From: Hyphomicrobium_A sp963759735
GTDB lineage: Bacteria; Pseudomonadota; Alphaproteobacteria; Rhizobiales; Hyphomicrobiaceae
NCBI GenBank assembly: GCA_963759735.1
Contig: CAVXAF010000004.1
Location: 124,001-188,000 of the forward strand
Reading direction: 5' to 3'
DNA length: 64,000 nucleotides
Shown here piece by piece: positions 37,647 to 46,031 of the stretch (position 1 is its first letter; each line of letters starts with the position of its first letter). The translations under genes were made by a program, and so were the position numbers. The notes beneath the pieces are model-generated. The model worked only from the letters and a program-made list of their open reading frames with translations, had not been told where the DNA came from and made no database searches.

Positions 37647-38621
37647 ATGAAAGCGGCGCTTTGCAAGAGCCTCGAGGGGCCAACGGGGCTCGTCATCGAG
37701 GAGATTGCGACGCCCGAGCCCGGCCCCGGCGAGGTTCGGATCGCAGTGAAGGCGGCGGCGCTCAACTTCTTCGACACGCTGATCACGCGTGGGAAATACC
37801 AGGCCAAGCCCGAGCTGCCGTTCTCGCCCTCGGCCGAGGTGGCGGGCGTCGTCGAGGCCCTCGGGACGGGCGTCACGGGGGTGAAGGTCGGCGATCGAGT
37901 AGCCGCCTATCTCGGCTGGGGTGGCGCGCGCGAGAAGGTCATCGCCAAGGCTGATGCTGTTGTGGGGATACCGGATGGAGTCAGCGATATTGTCGCCGCT
38001 GGCATCTCGGTGACCTACGGGACGGCCATTCACGGACTGAAGGATCGCGGCCGACTGGCCGCCGGCGAAACGGTGGCGGTGCTCGGCGCGGCCGGCGGGG
38101 CCGGGCTCGCGGCTGTCGAGATCGCCAAGCTGATGGGTGCGCGCGTCATCGCCGTCGCCTCATCGCCGGAAAAGCTCGCGATCACCAGCAAGCACGGCGC
38201 CGATGAAGCGGTAAACTACGCCAGCGCTGACCTGAAGGACGGGTTGCGGGCTCTCACCGGCGGACGCGGTGTCGACGTCATATACGATTGCGTCGGCGGG
38301 GATTCCGCCGAGGCGGCGCTACGCGCCATGGCCTGGGAGGGGCGCTTTCTCGTCGTCGGTTTTGCGTCCGGCGACATCCCGAAGATCCCGCTCAACTTGC
38401 TACTGCTCAAGGGATGCGAGGCTATCGGCGTATTCTGGGGCGAGGCGGTGAAGCGCGACTCCGCCGGGCATCGCGCCAACATGCAGCAGGTGCTGCAGTG
38501 GGTGTCCGACGGCGCGCTGAGGCCGCGCATCCACGCGATGTTTCCGCTGCAGGAGATTCGCGCCGCGCTGGCCGTCATCGACCAGCGCGAGGCCGTCGGC
38601 AAGGTCGTGCTGACGATGTAG
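37647..38621 (+). CDS. NADPH:quinone oxidoreductase family protein (zinc-independent MDR)
   Basis: A 324-residue medium-chain dehydrogenase/reductase. The N-terminal GroES-like domain (EPGPGEVRIAVKAAALNFFDTL) lacks the zinc-ligand cysteines; the Rossmann domain has VLGAAGGAGLAAVEIAKLMGA (family AAGGVGxAAVQIA), and the C-terminus has AAGGVG-type VYDCVGGD. This is the quinone oxidoreductase-like class; substrate unknown. Start ATG 37647 follows a GGGAGG site. It is divergent from the RNA methyltransferase, with 105 nt between. Confidence 0.9.
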   Translation: MKAALCKSLEGPTGLVIEEIATPEPGPGEVRIAVKAAALNFFDTLITRGKYQAKPELPFSPSAEVAGVVEALGTGVTGVKVGDRVAAYLGWGGAREKVIAKADAVVGIPDGVSDIVAAGISVTYGTAIHGLKDRGRLAAGETVAVLGAAGGAGLAAVEIAKLMGARVIAVASSPEKLAITSKHGADEAVNYASADLKDGLRALTGGRGVDVIYDCVGGDSAEAALRAMAWEGRFLVVGFASGDIPKIPLNLLLLKGCEAIGVFWGEAVKRDSAGHRANMQQVLQWVSDGALRPRIHAMFPLQEIRAALAVIDQREAVGKVVLTM

Positions 38622-38702
38622 AGCGCCTAAACGGGCGTTTGTTCAGACTTTATTTTCCATATTGGCGCGATGCTGGGCTCTGTCCTGTAGCGGAGCGTCC
38701 CC

Positions 38703-39395
38703 GTGCTGTTGCGTCTCTTCCGAGGTGTGGTGTTTTCCATCGGCGCGCTCGTGGCGCTGAGCCTGTGGCTGCCGCCTGCGCACGCTGAAGGGTTCTTCTC
38801 CAAGCTGTTGAACTGGGGCAACTCGCGCCAGGGCGACCGGCGCATCGATCCGCCGACGTTCAACTTCGGCTATCGCGATCAGGGCTTCGAATACGGCCGC
38901 AGCACTTACGACAACGGCTGGCCGCAGGACACTGCGCGCTACCGTTCGCTGTGCGTGCGCACCTGCGACGGGTTCTATTTTCCCATCGGCGACAACGTCG
39001 GCCGCGAGCGGCTGTATCAGGACGCGCGCACGTGCTCGGCGCGCTGCGACGGGGAGTCGGCGCTCTATTATTATCCGGTGAACGGCGGCAGTCCCGAGAC
39101 CATGGTCGACATGGCTGGTCGATCCTACGCGCAGACGCAGACCGCGTTCCTGTATCGCAAGACGCTGGTGCAGGGCTGCACGTGCAAATCAGCGCCCTGG
39201 TCGGCGGAAACGGCGGCGCGCCATCAGGGCTACAAGGACGACGCGCAGGCGCTGGCCGATATGCGCAACTCGGAGCGGCGCTATGCGGGGCAGGCGAATG
39301 CAGCCGGTGGCGACGGCGACATCGAGGCGTATCTGATGCGCGAGCGCGATGGCCCGCAGCAGACGCCGTGGAGCGGCGGCCGCGGCCGGTATTAG
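38703..39395 (+). CDS. DUF2865 domain-containing exported protein
   Basis: A 230-residue protein with a signal peptide (FRGVVFSIGALVALSLWLPPAHA) and the DUF2865 core: YRSLCVRTCDGFYFPIGDNVG, ARTCSARCDGESALYYYPVNGG and the later GCTCKSAPW. The conserved paired cysteines suggest disulfides in the periplasm. The family is found in Rhizobiales; function unknown. GTG 38703 is the likely start (no in-frame ATG precedes the signal peptide). It is convergent with thpR. Confidence 0.85.
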   Translation: MLLRLFRGVVFSIGALVALSLWLPPAHAEGFFSKLLNWGNSRQGDRRIDPPTFNFGYRDQGFEYGRSTYDNGWPQDTARYRSLCVRTCDGFYFPIGDNVGRERLYQDARTCSARCDGESALYYYPVNGGSPETMVDMAGRSYAQTQTAFLYRKTLVQGCTCKSAPWSAETAARHQGYKDDAQALADMRNSERRYAGQANAAGGDGDIEAYLMRERDGPQQTPWSGGRGRY

Positions 39396-39404
39396 GCGCG
39401 GCGC

Positions 39405-39983
39405 CTACCAGCCGTAGTCGAGGTCGAGCTCGCCGGCGTATTCGCCGCCGCGCAAGTTGAATGCCTCCTCGATGCCATACGGGCCGCCACCGGTCTTCGG
39501 CTTGGCCGTGAACAGCACGAAACGCGAGACGATGAACGGCTCGGCGCGAAAGGCACCGAGTCGCTGCAGCACGCGCGCCACTTCTTCGGGACCAGCGTGC
39601 TTGATGCGGGCGAGCGTGACGTGGGGCTTGAACGGGCGCCCATCGGGAGGCAGGCCGGCGGCACGCGCGGCGCGATCGTTGGCGCGGGCCAGCGCCTCCA
39701 GCGGCGGCGATGGTTCGACGCCGGCCCAGATGGAGCGCGGCTCGTTGCCGCCGAACACGCCAAGCCCCGATAGCCGCAGCTGAAAAGCGTCAACGTCGAT
39801 CGTTTCCAGCTGGTCGGCAAACTCACGCGCCTGCCCGCCGTCAATGTCGCCGACGAAGCGCAGCGTCAGGTGCAGGTTGTCGGGTTCGGTCCACTTGCCA
39901 CCGCCAGGCAGCGGAATTTTCAGCCGCGCGATCTGCTCGCGCGGCTCGGCGGGAATTTCGATGCCGGTGAAGAGGCGCGGCAT
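39405..39983 (-). CDS. thpR: RNA 2',3'-cyclic phosphodiesterase
   Basis: A 192-residue 2H-phosphoesterase that opens 2',3'-cyclic RNA ends (formerly LigT). The N-terminal LFTGIEIPAE and the two HxTx catalytic motifs, HLTL at residues 38-41 and HVTL in RPFKPHVTLARIK, are intact, and the 2H spacing fits. The gene lies 14 nt downstream of tesA on the same strand and may be cotranscribed. Physiological substrates are not established. Confidence 0.92.
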   Translation of the reverse strand: MPRLFTGIEIPAEPREQIARLKIPLPGGGKWTEPDNLHLTLRFVGDIDGGQAREFADQLETIDVDAFQLRLSGLGVFGGNEPRSIWAGVEPSPPLEALARANDRAARAAGLPPDGRPFKPHVTLARIKHAGPEEVARVLQRLGAFRAEPFIVSRFVLFTAKPKTGGGPYGIEEAFNLRGGEYAGELDLDYGW

Positions 39984-39997
39984 TTGGGCTCGGTGCC

Positions 39998-40708
39998 TCA
40001 GCTCTTGGGGATGGCGCGACGGGCTTCGACCTTGACGATGAGCTCCTCGACCGAGGGGAGCATCTGGCGGACGATCTCCGCGACGCCCTTGGCGTTGGGG
40101 TGCATGCCGTCGTCCTGGTTGAACTTGGTATTGAGGACCACGCCCTCGAGGAAGAACGGGTAGAACAGCAGCTCGTGTTCCTTGGCCAGCGCGGGGAAGA
40201 TGGAGTCGAATTCATCGGCGTAACCTTCGCCCCAGTTGGCGGGCGACCGCATGCCGGCGAGCAGAACAGGTAGCTGCCGCTGGTTCAGCTTGCCGACGAT
40301 CTTCTGCAGGTTGGCGCGCGTCGCCTTGGGATCAATGCCGCGCAACGCGTCATTTGCGCCGAACTCGACGATGACGGCGTCGACATCATCGCCGATCGAC
40401 CAGTCGAGGCGGGCAAGACCCGCGGCAGTAGTGTCGCCGGCGACGCCGCCGTTGGTGATGACGACATTGTGGCCGCGTGCCTTCAATTCCTTCTGCAACT
40501 GGGCTGGAAACGCTTGGCTCTGTCGCAGCCCGTAGCCGGACGAGAGGCTGTCGCCGAATGCGACGATGCGAATGGGTTTGTCCGTGGCGGCGCTCGAAAA
40601 TGTGGCAGAAGCGAAAATGAGAATGCCGGCCAGCACGTTGACGACCGCCATTGCGGACACCACTTGTGCCAGGGTCGAGCCGTTGCGTCTTACCGTCATC
40701 GCCTGCAT
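39998..40708 (-). CDS. tesA: SGNH/GDSL arylesterase, TesA-like
   Basis: A periplasmic multifunctional esterase/acyl-CoA thioesterase/lysophospholipase of the TesA type. Blocks: VAFGDSLSSGYGL (block I, catalytic Ser), NGGVAGDTTAAGLARL (block II), VEFGANDALRG (block III), and DGMHPNAKG (block V, catalytic Asp and His). A signal-anchor (VNVLAGILIFASATFSSAAT) precedes it. Start ATG 40708, with AGGAAG, gives 236 residues. It is divergent from an ABC ATPase-permease pair, exactly the tesA-ybbA-ybbP arrangement of E. coli. Confidence 0.92.
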   Translation of the reverse strand: MQAMTVRRNGSTLAQVVSAMAVVNVLAGILIFASATFSSAATDKPIRIVAFGDSLSSGYGLRQSQAFPAQLQKELKARGHNVVITNGGVAGDTTAAGLARLDWSIGDDVDAVIVEFGANDALRGIDPKATRANLQKIVGKLNQRQLPVLLAGMRSPANWGEGYADEFDSIFPALAKEHELLFYPFFLEGVVLNTKFNQDDGMHPNAKGVAEIVRQMLPSVEELIVKVEARRAIPKS

Positions 40709-40759
40709 GCTTCCTCGACAACTCAAAGATGGCTCCTATGACGTAAAGGCGCCGTCAAG

Positions 40760-40787
40760 TTGAGACAAGTGTCCCTTCCCCTATAAC
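40760..40787 (+). promoter_or_regulatory. Candidate sigma-70 promoter for the ybbA-ybbP operon
   Basis: TTGAGA at 40760-40765 and TATAAC at 40782-40787 are 16 bp apart and precede the GTG start at 40805 by 17 nt. This is a near-consensus pair and the best promoter match seen in the window. Confidence 0.6.
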
Positions 40788-40804
40788 CGCGAGCGGATGA
40801 AATC

Positions 40805-41497
40805 GTGACCAAGCCGATTGTGGTGCTCAAGAACGTGCGACTGACGCTGTCGAGCCGCGCCGGCCCGGTGGACATTCTGCGCGATGTCGACCTCGATGCG
40901 CAGGAGGGCCAGTCGCTGGCGGTGGTCGGACCGTCGGGCTCGGGCAAGACGTCGCTGCTGATGGTGACGGCTGGCCTGGAACGGGCGACAAGCGGCAAGG
41001 TCCAGGTCGCCGGGCACGACCTTGCAGCGATGAGCGAGGACCAGCTGGCGTTGATGCGCGGGGCCGAGATCGGCATTGTGTTTCAATCCTTCCACCTGGT
41101 GCCGACGATGACGGCGCTGGAGAACGTCGCACTGCCGTTGGAGTTCGCCGGGACCGCCGATGCTCAGGCGACGGCGCGCGACTTGCTGCAGGAAGTGGGG
41201 CTCAGCCATCGCGTCGATCATTTCCCGGCGCAGCTATCGGGCGGCGAGCAGCAGCGCGTCGCCATCGCCAGGGCCCTGAGCCGGCGACCCAAGCTCATTC
41301 TCGCCGACGAGCCGACCGGCAATCTCGACCGGCGCACCGGCGGCAACGTGATCGACCTGCTGTTCGGCCTGCAGCGTCGGCGCGAGTCGACGCTGATCCT
41401 TGTTACCCACGATGAACGTCTCGCTGCCGCCTGCGACCGCACCATCCGCATGGCCGATGGTCGCGTCGAAGGGCAAGCGGAGGCGGCGCTCACGTGA
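40805..41497 (+). CDS. ABC transporter ATP-binding protein, YbbA/LolD-like
   Basis: A 230-residue ABC ATPase of the MacB/LolD subfamily. Walker A GPSGSGKTS at residues 42-50, Q-loop FQSFHLVPTM, signature LSGGEQQRVAIARAL and Walker B LILADEPTGNLD are intact. It pairs with the following permease, sharing a 4-nt overlap (GTGA). The E. coli homologue ybbA forms a transporter of unknown substrate with ybbP, divergent from tesA, exactly as here. GTG 40805 is the start. Confidence 0.93.
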   Translation: MTKPIVVLKNVRLTLSSRAGPVDILRDVDLDAQEGQSLAVVGPSGSGKTSLLMVTAGLERATSGKVQVAGHDLAAMSEDQLALMRGAEIGIVFQSFHLVPTMTALENVALPLEFAGTADAQATARDLLQEVGLSHRVDHFPAQLSGGEQQRVAIARALSRRPKLILADEPTGNLDRRTGGNVIDLLFGLQRRRESTLILVTHDERLAAACDRTIRMADGRVEGQAEAALT

Positions 41498-44070
41498 CGG
41501 CAACCGATACGCTCACCCCGCCGCCGCCGGTGCACGGCGAGCGCAGGCTGCCGCTGCTGCTCGGCATCGCGGCGCGCGAGCTGCGCTCAGGAATCTCGGG
41601 GTTTCGCATTTTCATCGCCTGCGTGGCGCTCGGCGTGATGGTGATCACCGGCGTCGGCGCGGTGTCGGATGCGTTGCGCGCCGGCTTTGAAGCGCAGGGC
41701 GAAGCCATCTTGGGCGGCGACGCGACGCTGGCGCGCACGCACGTGCGGGCCGAGGGCGATGAACGCGCCATCATCGATGCTTTCGGGCGGGTCAGCGAGA
41801 CCGCCACCATGCGGACCATGGCGCGGCGTCCCGACGGGGGCGATCAGGCGCTGGCCGAATTGAAGGGCGTCGACGACGCCTATCCGCTCGTCGGCGCGGT
41901 CGAGGTCGAGGGCGGCAAACCGTTGCAGCAGGCGCTGCGCGAAGGCGCCGTCGTCGATGCGGCGCTGCTCGAGCGGTTGAAGCTGAAGGTGGGCGACGAG
42001 GTTGAGCTGGGCGCCGCCAAGGTGAAGGTTGCGGGGGCGCTGAAGTCGGAACCGGACGGTATCACCGACAGGCTGACGTATGGTCCGCGCGTGCTCATCT
42101 CGCAGGCGACGCTGGCGGCGTCGGAGCTGATCAAACCGGGCACTCTGGTGCGCTGGCGCTATGCGGTGAAGCTCGGCGAGACGGCGGCAAGCGAGGGCGA
42201 GCTGCTCGATCTACGGCAGCGAATCGACACGGAGCTGCCTGAGGCCGGGTTCACGATTGCAGACCGGCGGGATCCGTCTCCGCAGGTCAGCCGCACCCTG
42301 GAGCGGCTGCGACAGTTCCTGACGCTGATCGGCTTGACGGCGCTGCTGGTAGGCGGCGTCGGTGTCGCCAACGCTGTGGCCACCTTCATCGACCGGCGCC
42401 GCAAAGTCATCGCCACCATGAAGAGCATCGGTGCCACGAGCCGCATGGTCCTCAGCATTTTCCTCGCGCAGGTGCTCGCAGTGGCGGCCATCGGCGTCAC
42501 CATTGGGCTGGCGCTCGGTACGCTGGCCCCGTTCGTGCTCAACGCGCTGTTCGGCGACCTGCTGCCGATCGCGGCGCATATGACCGTAACGCCGCTCAGC
42601 ATCGTGACGGCGCTGGTGTACGGGTTCGGGGTGGCGCTGCTGTTTACGCTGTGGCCGCTCGGCCGTGTCGAGCGCGTCAGTGCCTCGATGCTGTTCCGCG
42701 ACGAGGTCGCGCCGGAGCGGACCCTGCCGCGCCCCTGGGTGATCGTGACGACCGTCGGCATCGCAGCGGCGCTGGTCGGCTTCGCGATGCTGACCTCCGA
42801 TTCCAAAGCCATCGCCGCCTATTTCACCATCGGGCTGGTGGTGGTGTTCGCGGTCTTCTATGCCCTCGGCTCGGCGGTGACGTTTGTCGTGCGCCGCGTG
42901 CCGCGGCCGCGCCTGCCGGAACTATCCCTGGCGCTCGGCAACCTCGGCTCGCCCGGCGGGCTGACGCGCTCGGTGGTGCTGTCGCTGGGCGCCGGGCTGT
43001 CGCTGCTCGTCGCCGTCGCGCTGGCCGATGCCTCGCTGGTGCGCGAACTCCAGCAGCGGCTGCCGACCAGCTCGCCCGACTATTTCGTGCTCGACGTGCC
43101 CAAGGAGGACTACGCGGCGCTGTCGGCGATGATCGAGCGGCAAGTGCCCGGCACCGTGCTCGAGGCGGCGCCGATGTTGCGTGGGCGGCTGGTGCGCCTG
43201 GGCGATGTCCCCGTTGAAGAGGTGAAGGCCCCGCCGGAGGCCCAATGGGTGCTCAACGGCGACCGCGGGCTGTCCTATGCCGAAGAGGTGCCGCGCGGCT
43301 CGCACGTTATCGCCGGCGAATGGTGGGCCAAGGACTATGCCGGCGATCCGCTGGTGTCGTTCGAAGCCGAGCTGGCCGGAAAGCTGGGATTGAAGCTCGG
43401 CGACAAGGTGACGGTCAACGTGCTCGGTCGCAACGTGACGGCAACGATCGCCAACCTGCGCGAGGTGAAATGGGAGAGCCTCGCCATCAATTTCGTCATG
43501 CTGTTCTCGCCCAACACACTGTCTGGTGCCCCGCACAACCTGCTGGTGACCATCGCGCTGCCCAACGCGACCACGCTTGCCGCCGAAGGCGAGGCCATGC
43601 GTGAGATCAGCAAGACCTATCCTTCCATCACTGCCATCCGCGTCAAGGACGTGCTGTCGATGGTCAACTCGGTGTTCGCCAAGGTGATGACCGCGGTGCG
43701 CGCCGCCGGCAGCGTGACCCTCCTGGCGGGCGCGCTGGTGCTGGCCGGGGCGCTGGCGACGGCGCAGCGTCGCCGCATCCTCGAGGCGGTGATCCTCAAG
43801 ACGCTGGGCGCCACGCGGCGGCGCATCCTGCTGGCGCACTTCCTGGAGTACCTGATCCTGGCCGCGGTGACAGCCATGTTCGCCGTGCTGCTGGGCACGG
43901 CGGCGGCGTACATCGTCGTCACCCAGCTCATGCACATCGCCTTTACCTTCTCGACGACGGCGGTGGCGCTGGCGCTCGCGCTGTCGATGGGGCTCGTCTT
44001 CCTGTTCGGCAGTGCCGGCACCTGGGCGGTTCTGCGGGCTCCGGCAGTGCCTTACCTGAGGTCCGAGTAA
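41494..44070 (+). CDS. ABC transporter permease, YbbP/FtsX-like
   Basis: An 858-residue FtsX-family permease. A hydrophobic helix near the N-terminus (GFRIFIACVALGVMVITGVGAVSDAL) is followed by a large periplasmic domain, then two FtsX cores: LTLIGLTALLVGGVGVANAVATFIDRRRKVIATMKSIGAT and, at the C-terminus, VTLLAGALVLAGALATAQRRRILEAVILKTLGAT. Two repeats and a long middle region are typical of YbbP. A GTG start overlaps the ATPase stop. Substrate unknown; mechanotransmission-type ABC systems act on envelope lipids or lipoproteins. Confidence 0.92.
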   Translation: MTATDTLTPPPPVHGERRLPLLLGIAARELRSGISGFRIFIACVALGVMVITGVGAVSDALRAGFEAQGEAILGGDATLARTHVRAEGDERAIIDAFGRVSETATMRTMARRPDGGDQALAELKGVDDAYPLVGAVEVEGGKPLQQALREGAVVDAALLERLKLKVGDEVELGAAKVKVAGALKSEPDGITDRLTYGPRVLISQATLAASELIKPGTLVRWRYAVKLGETAASEGELLDLRQRIDTELPEAGFTIADRRDPSPQVSRTLERLRQFLTLIGLTALLVGGVGVANAVATFIDRRRKVIATMKSIGATSRMVLSIFLAQVLAVAAIGVTIGLALGTLAPFVLNALFGDLLPIAAHMTVTPLSIVTALVYGFGVALLFTLWPLGRVERVSASMLFRDEVAPERTLPRPWVIVTTVGIAAALVGFAMLTSDSKAIAAYFTIGLVVVFAVFYALGSAVTFVVRRVPRPRLPELSLALGNLGSPGGLTRSVVLSLGAGLSLLVAVALADASLVRELQQRLPTSSPDYFVLDVPKEDYAALSAMIERQVPGTVLEAAPMLRGRLVRLGDVPVEEVKAPPEAQWVLNGDRGLSYAEEVPRGSHVIAGEWWAKDYAGDPLVSFEAELAGKLGLKLGDKVTVNVLGRNVTATIANLREVKWESLAINFVMLFSPNTLSGAPHNLLVTIALPNATTLAAEGEAMREISKTYPSITAIRVKDVLSMVNSVFAKVMTAVRAAGSVTLLAGALVLAGALATAQRRRILEAVILKTLGATRRRILLAHFLEYLILAAVTAMFAVLLGTAAAYIVVTQLMHIAFTFSTTAVALALALSMGLVFLFGSAGTWAVLRAPAVPYLRSE

Positions 44071-44144
44071 ATACCTGATGAATCAAAGCGCTCGTGGCGG
44101 CAGGTATATTTTTGCCGTTTGCGAATCTTACAAATCCGTAAGCC

Positions 44145-44173
44145 TTGAAAGGTGCGGGTGGGCGGAGCATATT
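44145..44173 (+). promoter_or_regulatory. Candidate sigma-70 promoter for the Bax-inhibitor-1 gene
   Basis: TTGAAA (44145-44150) and CATATT (44168-44173) are 17 bp apart and 53 nt before the start codon. A CTTAC-N6-GTAAG inverted repeat lies just upstream, at 44127-44142. Confidence 0.5.
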
Positions 44174-44226
44174 TCCCGGGTGATTTGGCAAACGCTGCCA
44201 AGCAAAGGAATGTCAGGGAAACACAA

Positions 44227-44970
44227 ATGGCTCAACTCGACCCCAGGTACGCTCAATCCGGTTATCCGGCTCGCACAGGGGCCGCGGTAGACGAAGGCCT
44301 CCGCGCCTACATGCTCGGCGTCTATAACTATATGGCCGCTGGCGTGGCGCTGACGGGCATCACGGCCTATTTGACCTGGTCGTTGGCAGTGTCCAACGGG
44401 CAGCTCACCCCGTTTGGTGAGGCACTCTACAACTCGCCGCTGAAGTGGGTCGTCATGCTCGCCCCGCTCGGCTTCGTGCTGTTCATGTCGTTCCGCGCCG
44501 AGGCGATGAGCGTCGGCGCCGCGCAGCTCGCCTTCTGGGCGTTCGCTGCCGTCATGGGCATCTCGTTGTCGTCGATCTTCCTGGTCTTCACCGGCCAGTC
44601 GATCACGCAAATCTTCTTCGTGACCGCGGCGACCTTCGGAGCGCTTAGCCTTTGGGGCTACACGACGAAGCGCGATATCTCTGGTTGGGGCTCATTCCTG
44701 TTCATGGGCCTCGTCGGCGTCATCCTCGCCTCGATCGTCAATATCTTCCTTCAGTCGAGCGGTTTGCAGTTCGCCGTGTCGGTGATCGGCGTGCTCGTGT
44801 TCGCCGGCCTCACCGCCTACGACACGCAGCGCATCAAGGACACCTACTACGCGGTGGCCGGCAATGCCGAGCTGGCGGCCAAGAGCGCCATCATGGGCGC
44901 CCTGAGCCTCTACCTCGACTTCATCAACATGTTCATGATGCTGCTCAACCTGTTCGGCAACCGCGAGTAG
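44227..44970 (+). CDS. Bax inhibitor-1/YccA family membrane protein
   Basis: A 247-residue TMBIM-family protein with seven hydrophobic segments. The N-terminal lead ends VDEGLRAYMLGVYNYMAAGVALTG; the family signature is seen in FAGLTAYDTQRIKDTYY and the C-terminal GALSLYLDFINMFMMLLNLFGNRE, including the conserved acidic pair proposed to gate calcium leak in BsYetJ. Physiological role in Alphaproteobacteria is unclear. Start ATG 44227 follows AGGGA. It has its own promoter-like element and a strong terminator, so it is monocistronic. Confidence 0.93.
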   Translation: MAQLDPRYAQSGYPARTGAAVDEGLRAYMLGVYNYMAAGVALTGITAYLTWSLAVSNGQLTPFGEALYNSPLKWVVMLAPLGFVLFMSFRAEAMSVGAAQLAFWAFAAVMGISLSSIFLVFTGQSITQIFFVTAATFGALSLWGYTTKRDISGWGSFLFMGLVGVILASIVNIFLQSSGLQFAVSVIGVLVFAGLTAYDTQRIKDTYYAVAGNAELAAKSAIMGALSLYLDFINMFMMLLNLFGNRE

Positions 44971-44997
44971 CCGACCCCGTTGCAGTGCTGAATTGGC

Positions 44998-45034
44998 GAG
45001 GGCCGCGGATCACTCCGCGGCCCTCTGCTTTTTT
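44998..45034 (+). terminator. Strong intrinsic terminator after the Bax-inhibitor-1 gene
   Basis: A perfect 12-bp stem (44998-45009 with 45014-45025), TCAC loop, then TGC and six T residues. It lies 28 nt after the stop codon. Confidence 0.92.
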
Positions 45035-45196
45035 GCTGACGCAAGTGGCGAGAAGCCTTGCATGCGTGTGGCGTTGCGCGCGTGGAGGCCCGGCGCTCGC
45101 GCCGCGCGCCCTTGGCGCGGAGCACGGCGCGCTTCGCTTTGCCATGCTGGCGGGAGACACGTCCGACGCCAGGGCAGCACAGGCGGCCTGCAGCGG

Positions 45197-45586
45197 CTAC
45201 GCCGTGACGAGGCGCGGGCGGGATTCGAGCACGCTCAGCACCCGCGCCAGATCCGGGCCGCGCTTCAAGATGAGCCCGGCCGGCGCCATGACCGAGTAGG
45301 CGCCCTGCTTGCGGGCCAGCTTTGGATTTTTCTCGATGCGGAACAGCGGCACCTCGCTGCAGCGTCGGAAGACGCTGAACACCGCCTTTTCGCGACCGAG
45401 GTCGATGGCGTAGTCGCGCCACTCGCCTGCGGCAACCTTGCGCCCGTACACGGCGAGAATGGCGGAGAGCTCTTGGCGAGTGAAAGTGATGCGGCGCTGA
45501 GTTTCGGAAACTTGGCCGGCAGCCTGCTGGCCGCGGGAGCTGCCCGCGCGCGGCGGGCTGAAAACTATCGGTTCGGATTCGCTCAA
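45197..45586 (-). CDS. DUF2794 domain-containing protein
   Basis: A 129-residue protein with the DUF2794 core: FTRQELSAILAVYGRKVAAGEWRDYAIDLGREKAVFSVFRR, then PLFRIEKNPKLARKQGAYSVM. The family is restricted to Alphaproteobacteria and has no known function. The likely start is TTG 45586, behind an ideal GGGAGG ribosome site; the frame remains open upstream without family support. There is a gap of 226 nt to the Bax-inhibitor gene holding only its terminator. Confidence 0.85.
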   Translation of the reverse strand: MSESEPIVFSPPRAGSSRGQQAAGQVSETQRRITFTRQELSAILAVYGRKVAAGEWRDYAIDLGREKAVFSVFRRCSEVPLFRIEKNPKLARKQGAYSVMAPAGLILKRGPDLARVLSVLESRPRLVTA

Positions 45587-45769
45587 CGGCGCCTCCCTGC
45601 CACGGTGCGTTATGATCGCGCTGCTTGCGGCCGATTTCAAGCGCGACGAGCGCAGGCACGACGTGTGCATGTGCATCGAGGTGTGCGCAATCACCGCAGT
45701 CGCGCATCAAATCTCCCCGACATGGTCAAATTCGCGTCGAGCGCTCGACAACGAACGGCCCCAAAGCGC

Positions 45770-45933
45770 TGCGAGAGTGTCCTCCGTTGCCTAACAACCC
45801 GGTCCGGCGGAGTAGCTCGGACTCTCAGCCCCCCAGCCCCCGGGCAGCTTCGAGGACCGGGTTTAAGGCAGCTCCCGTAGTACTTTCTCCCCCCCCAAGT
45901 GTTTGGGCCGGTCCCCGCCGGCCCAATTTTTTT
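45770..45933 (+). ncRNA. Candidate structured small RNA with its own terminator
   Basis: There is no plus-strand gene between the terminated Bax-inhibitor gene and the M3 peptidase, yet a perfect intrinsic terminator sits at 45903-45933. Upstream, a long hairpin is predicted: 45788-45792 with 45866-45870, a small internal loop, then a perfect 9-bp stem 45797-45805 with 45854-45862 enclosing ~48 nt that can pair further. Unpaired stretches include TCCTCC (45783 region), CTCCCG (45872-45877) and a C8-rich tract before the terminator, resembling anti-Shine-Dalgarno motifs of alphaproteobacterial sRNAs; a 6S-like rod is another possibility. The 5' end is a guess and no clear promoter was found. 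Confidence 0.5.
45903..45933 (+). terminator. Intrinsic terminator without an upstream plus-strand gene
   Basis: A perfect 9-bp stem (TTGGGCCGG at 45903-45911 with CCGGCCCAA at 45918-45926), a 6-nt loop and seven T residues at 45927-45933. It implies a transcript from the preceding gene-free region. Confidence 0.88.
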
Positions 45934-46031
45934 GCCGTCACGCGGGTGATGAGCTAGCCACGCTCGGCCTGGACGCGTAGCCATGCTTGGCGTGGCAGCG
46001 ATGCCGCGCAAGACTGGACGTCGGCGCGCCG

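Noticed and set aside
42922..43935. 337-residue minus-strand frame opposite the YbbP-like permease
   Set aside because: Gln/His/Arg-rich shadow frame with no recognisable protein features.
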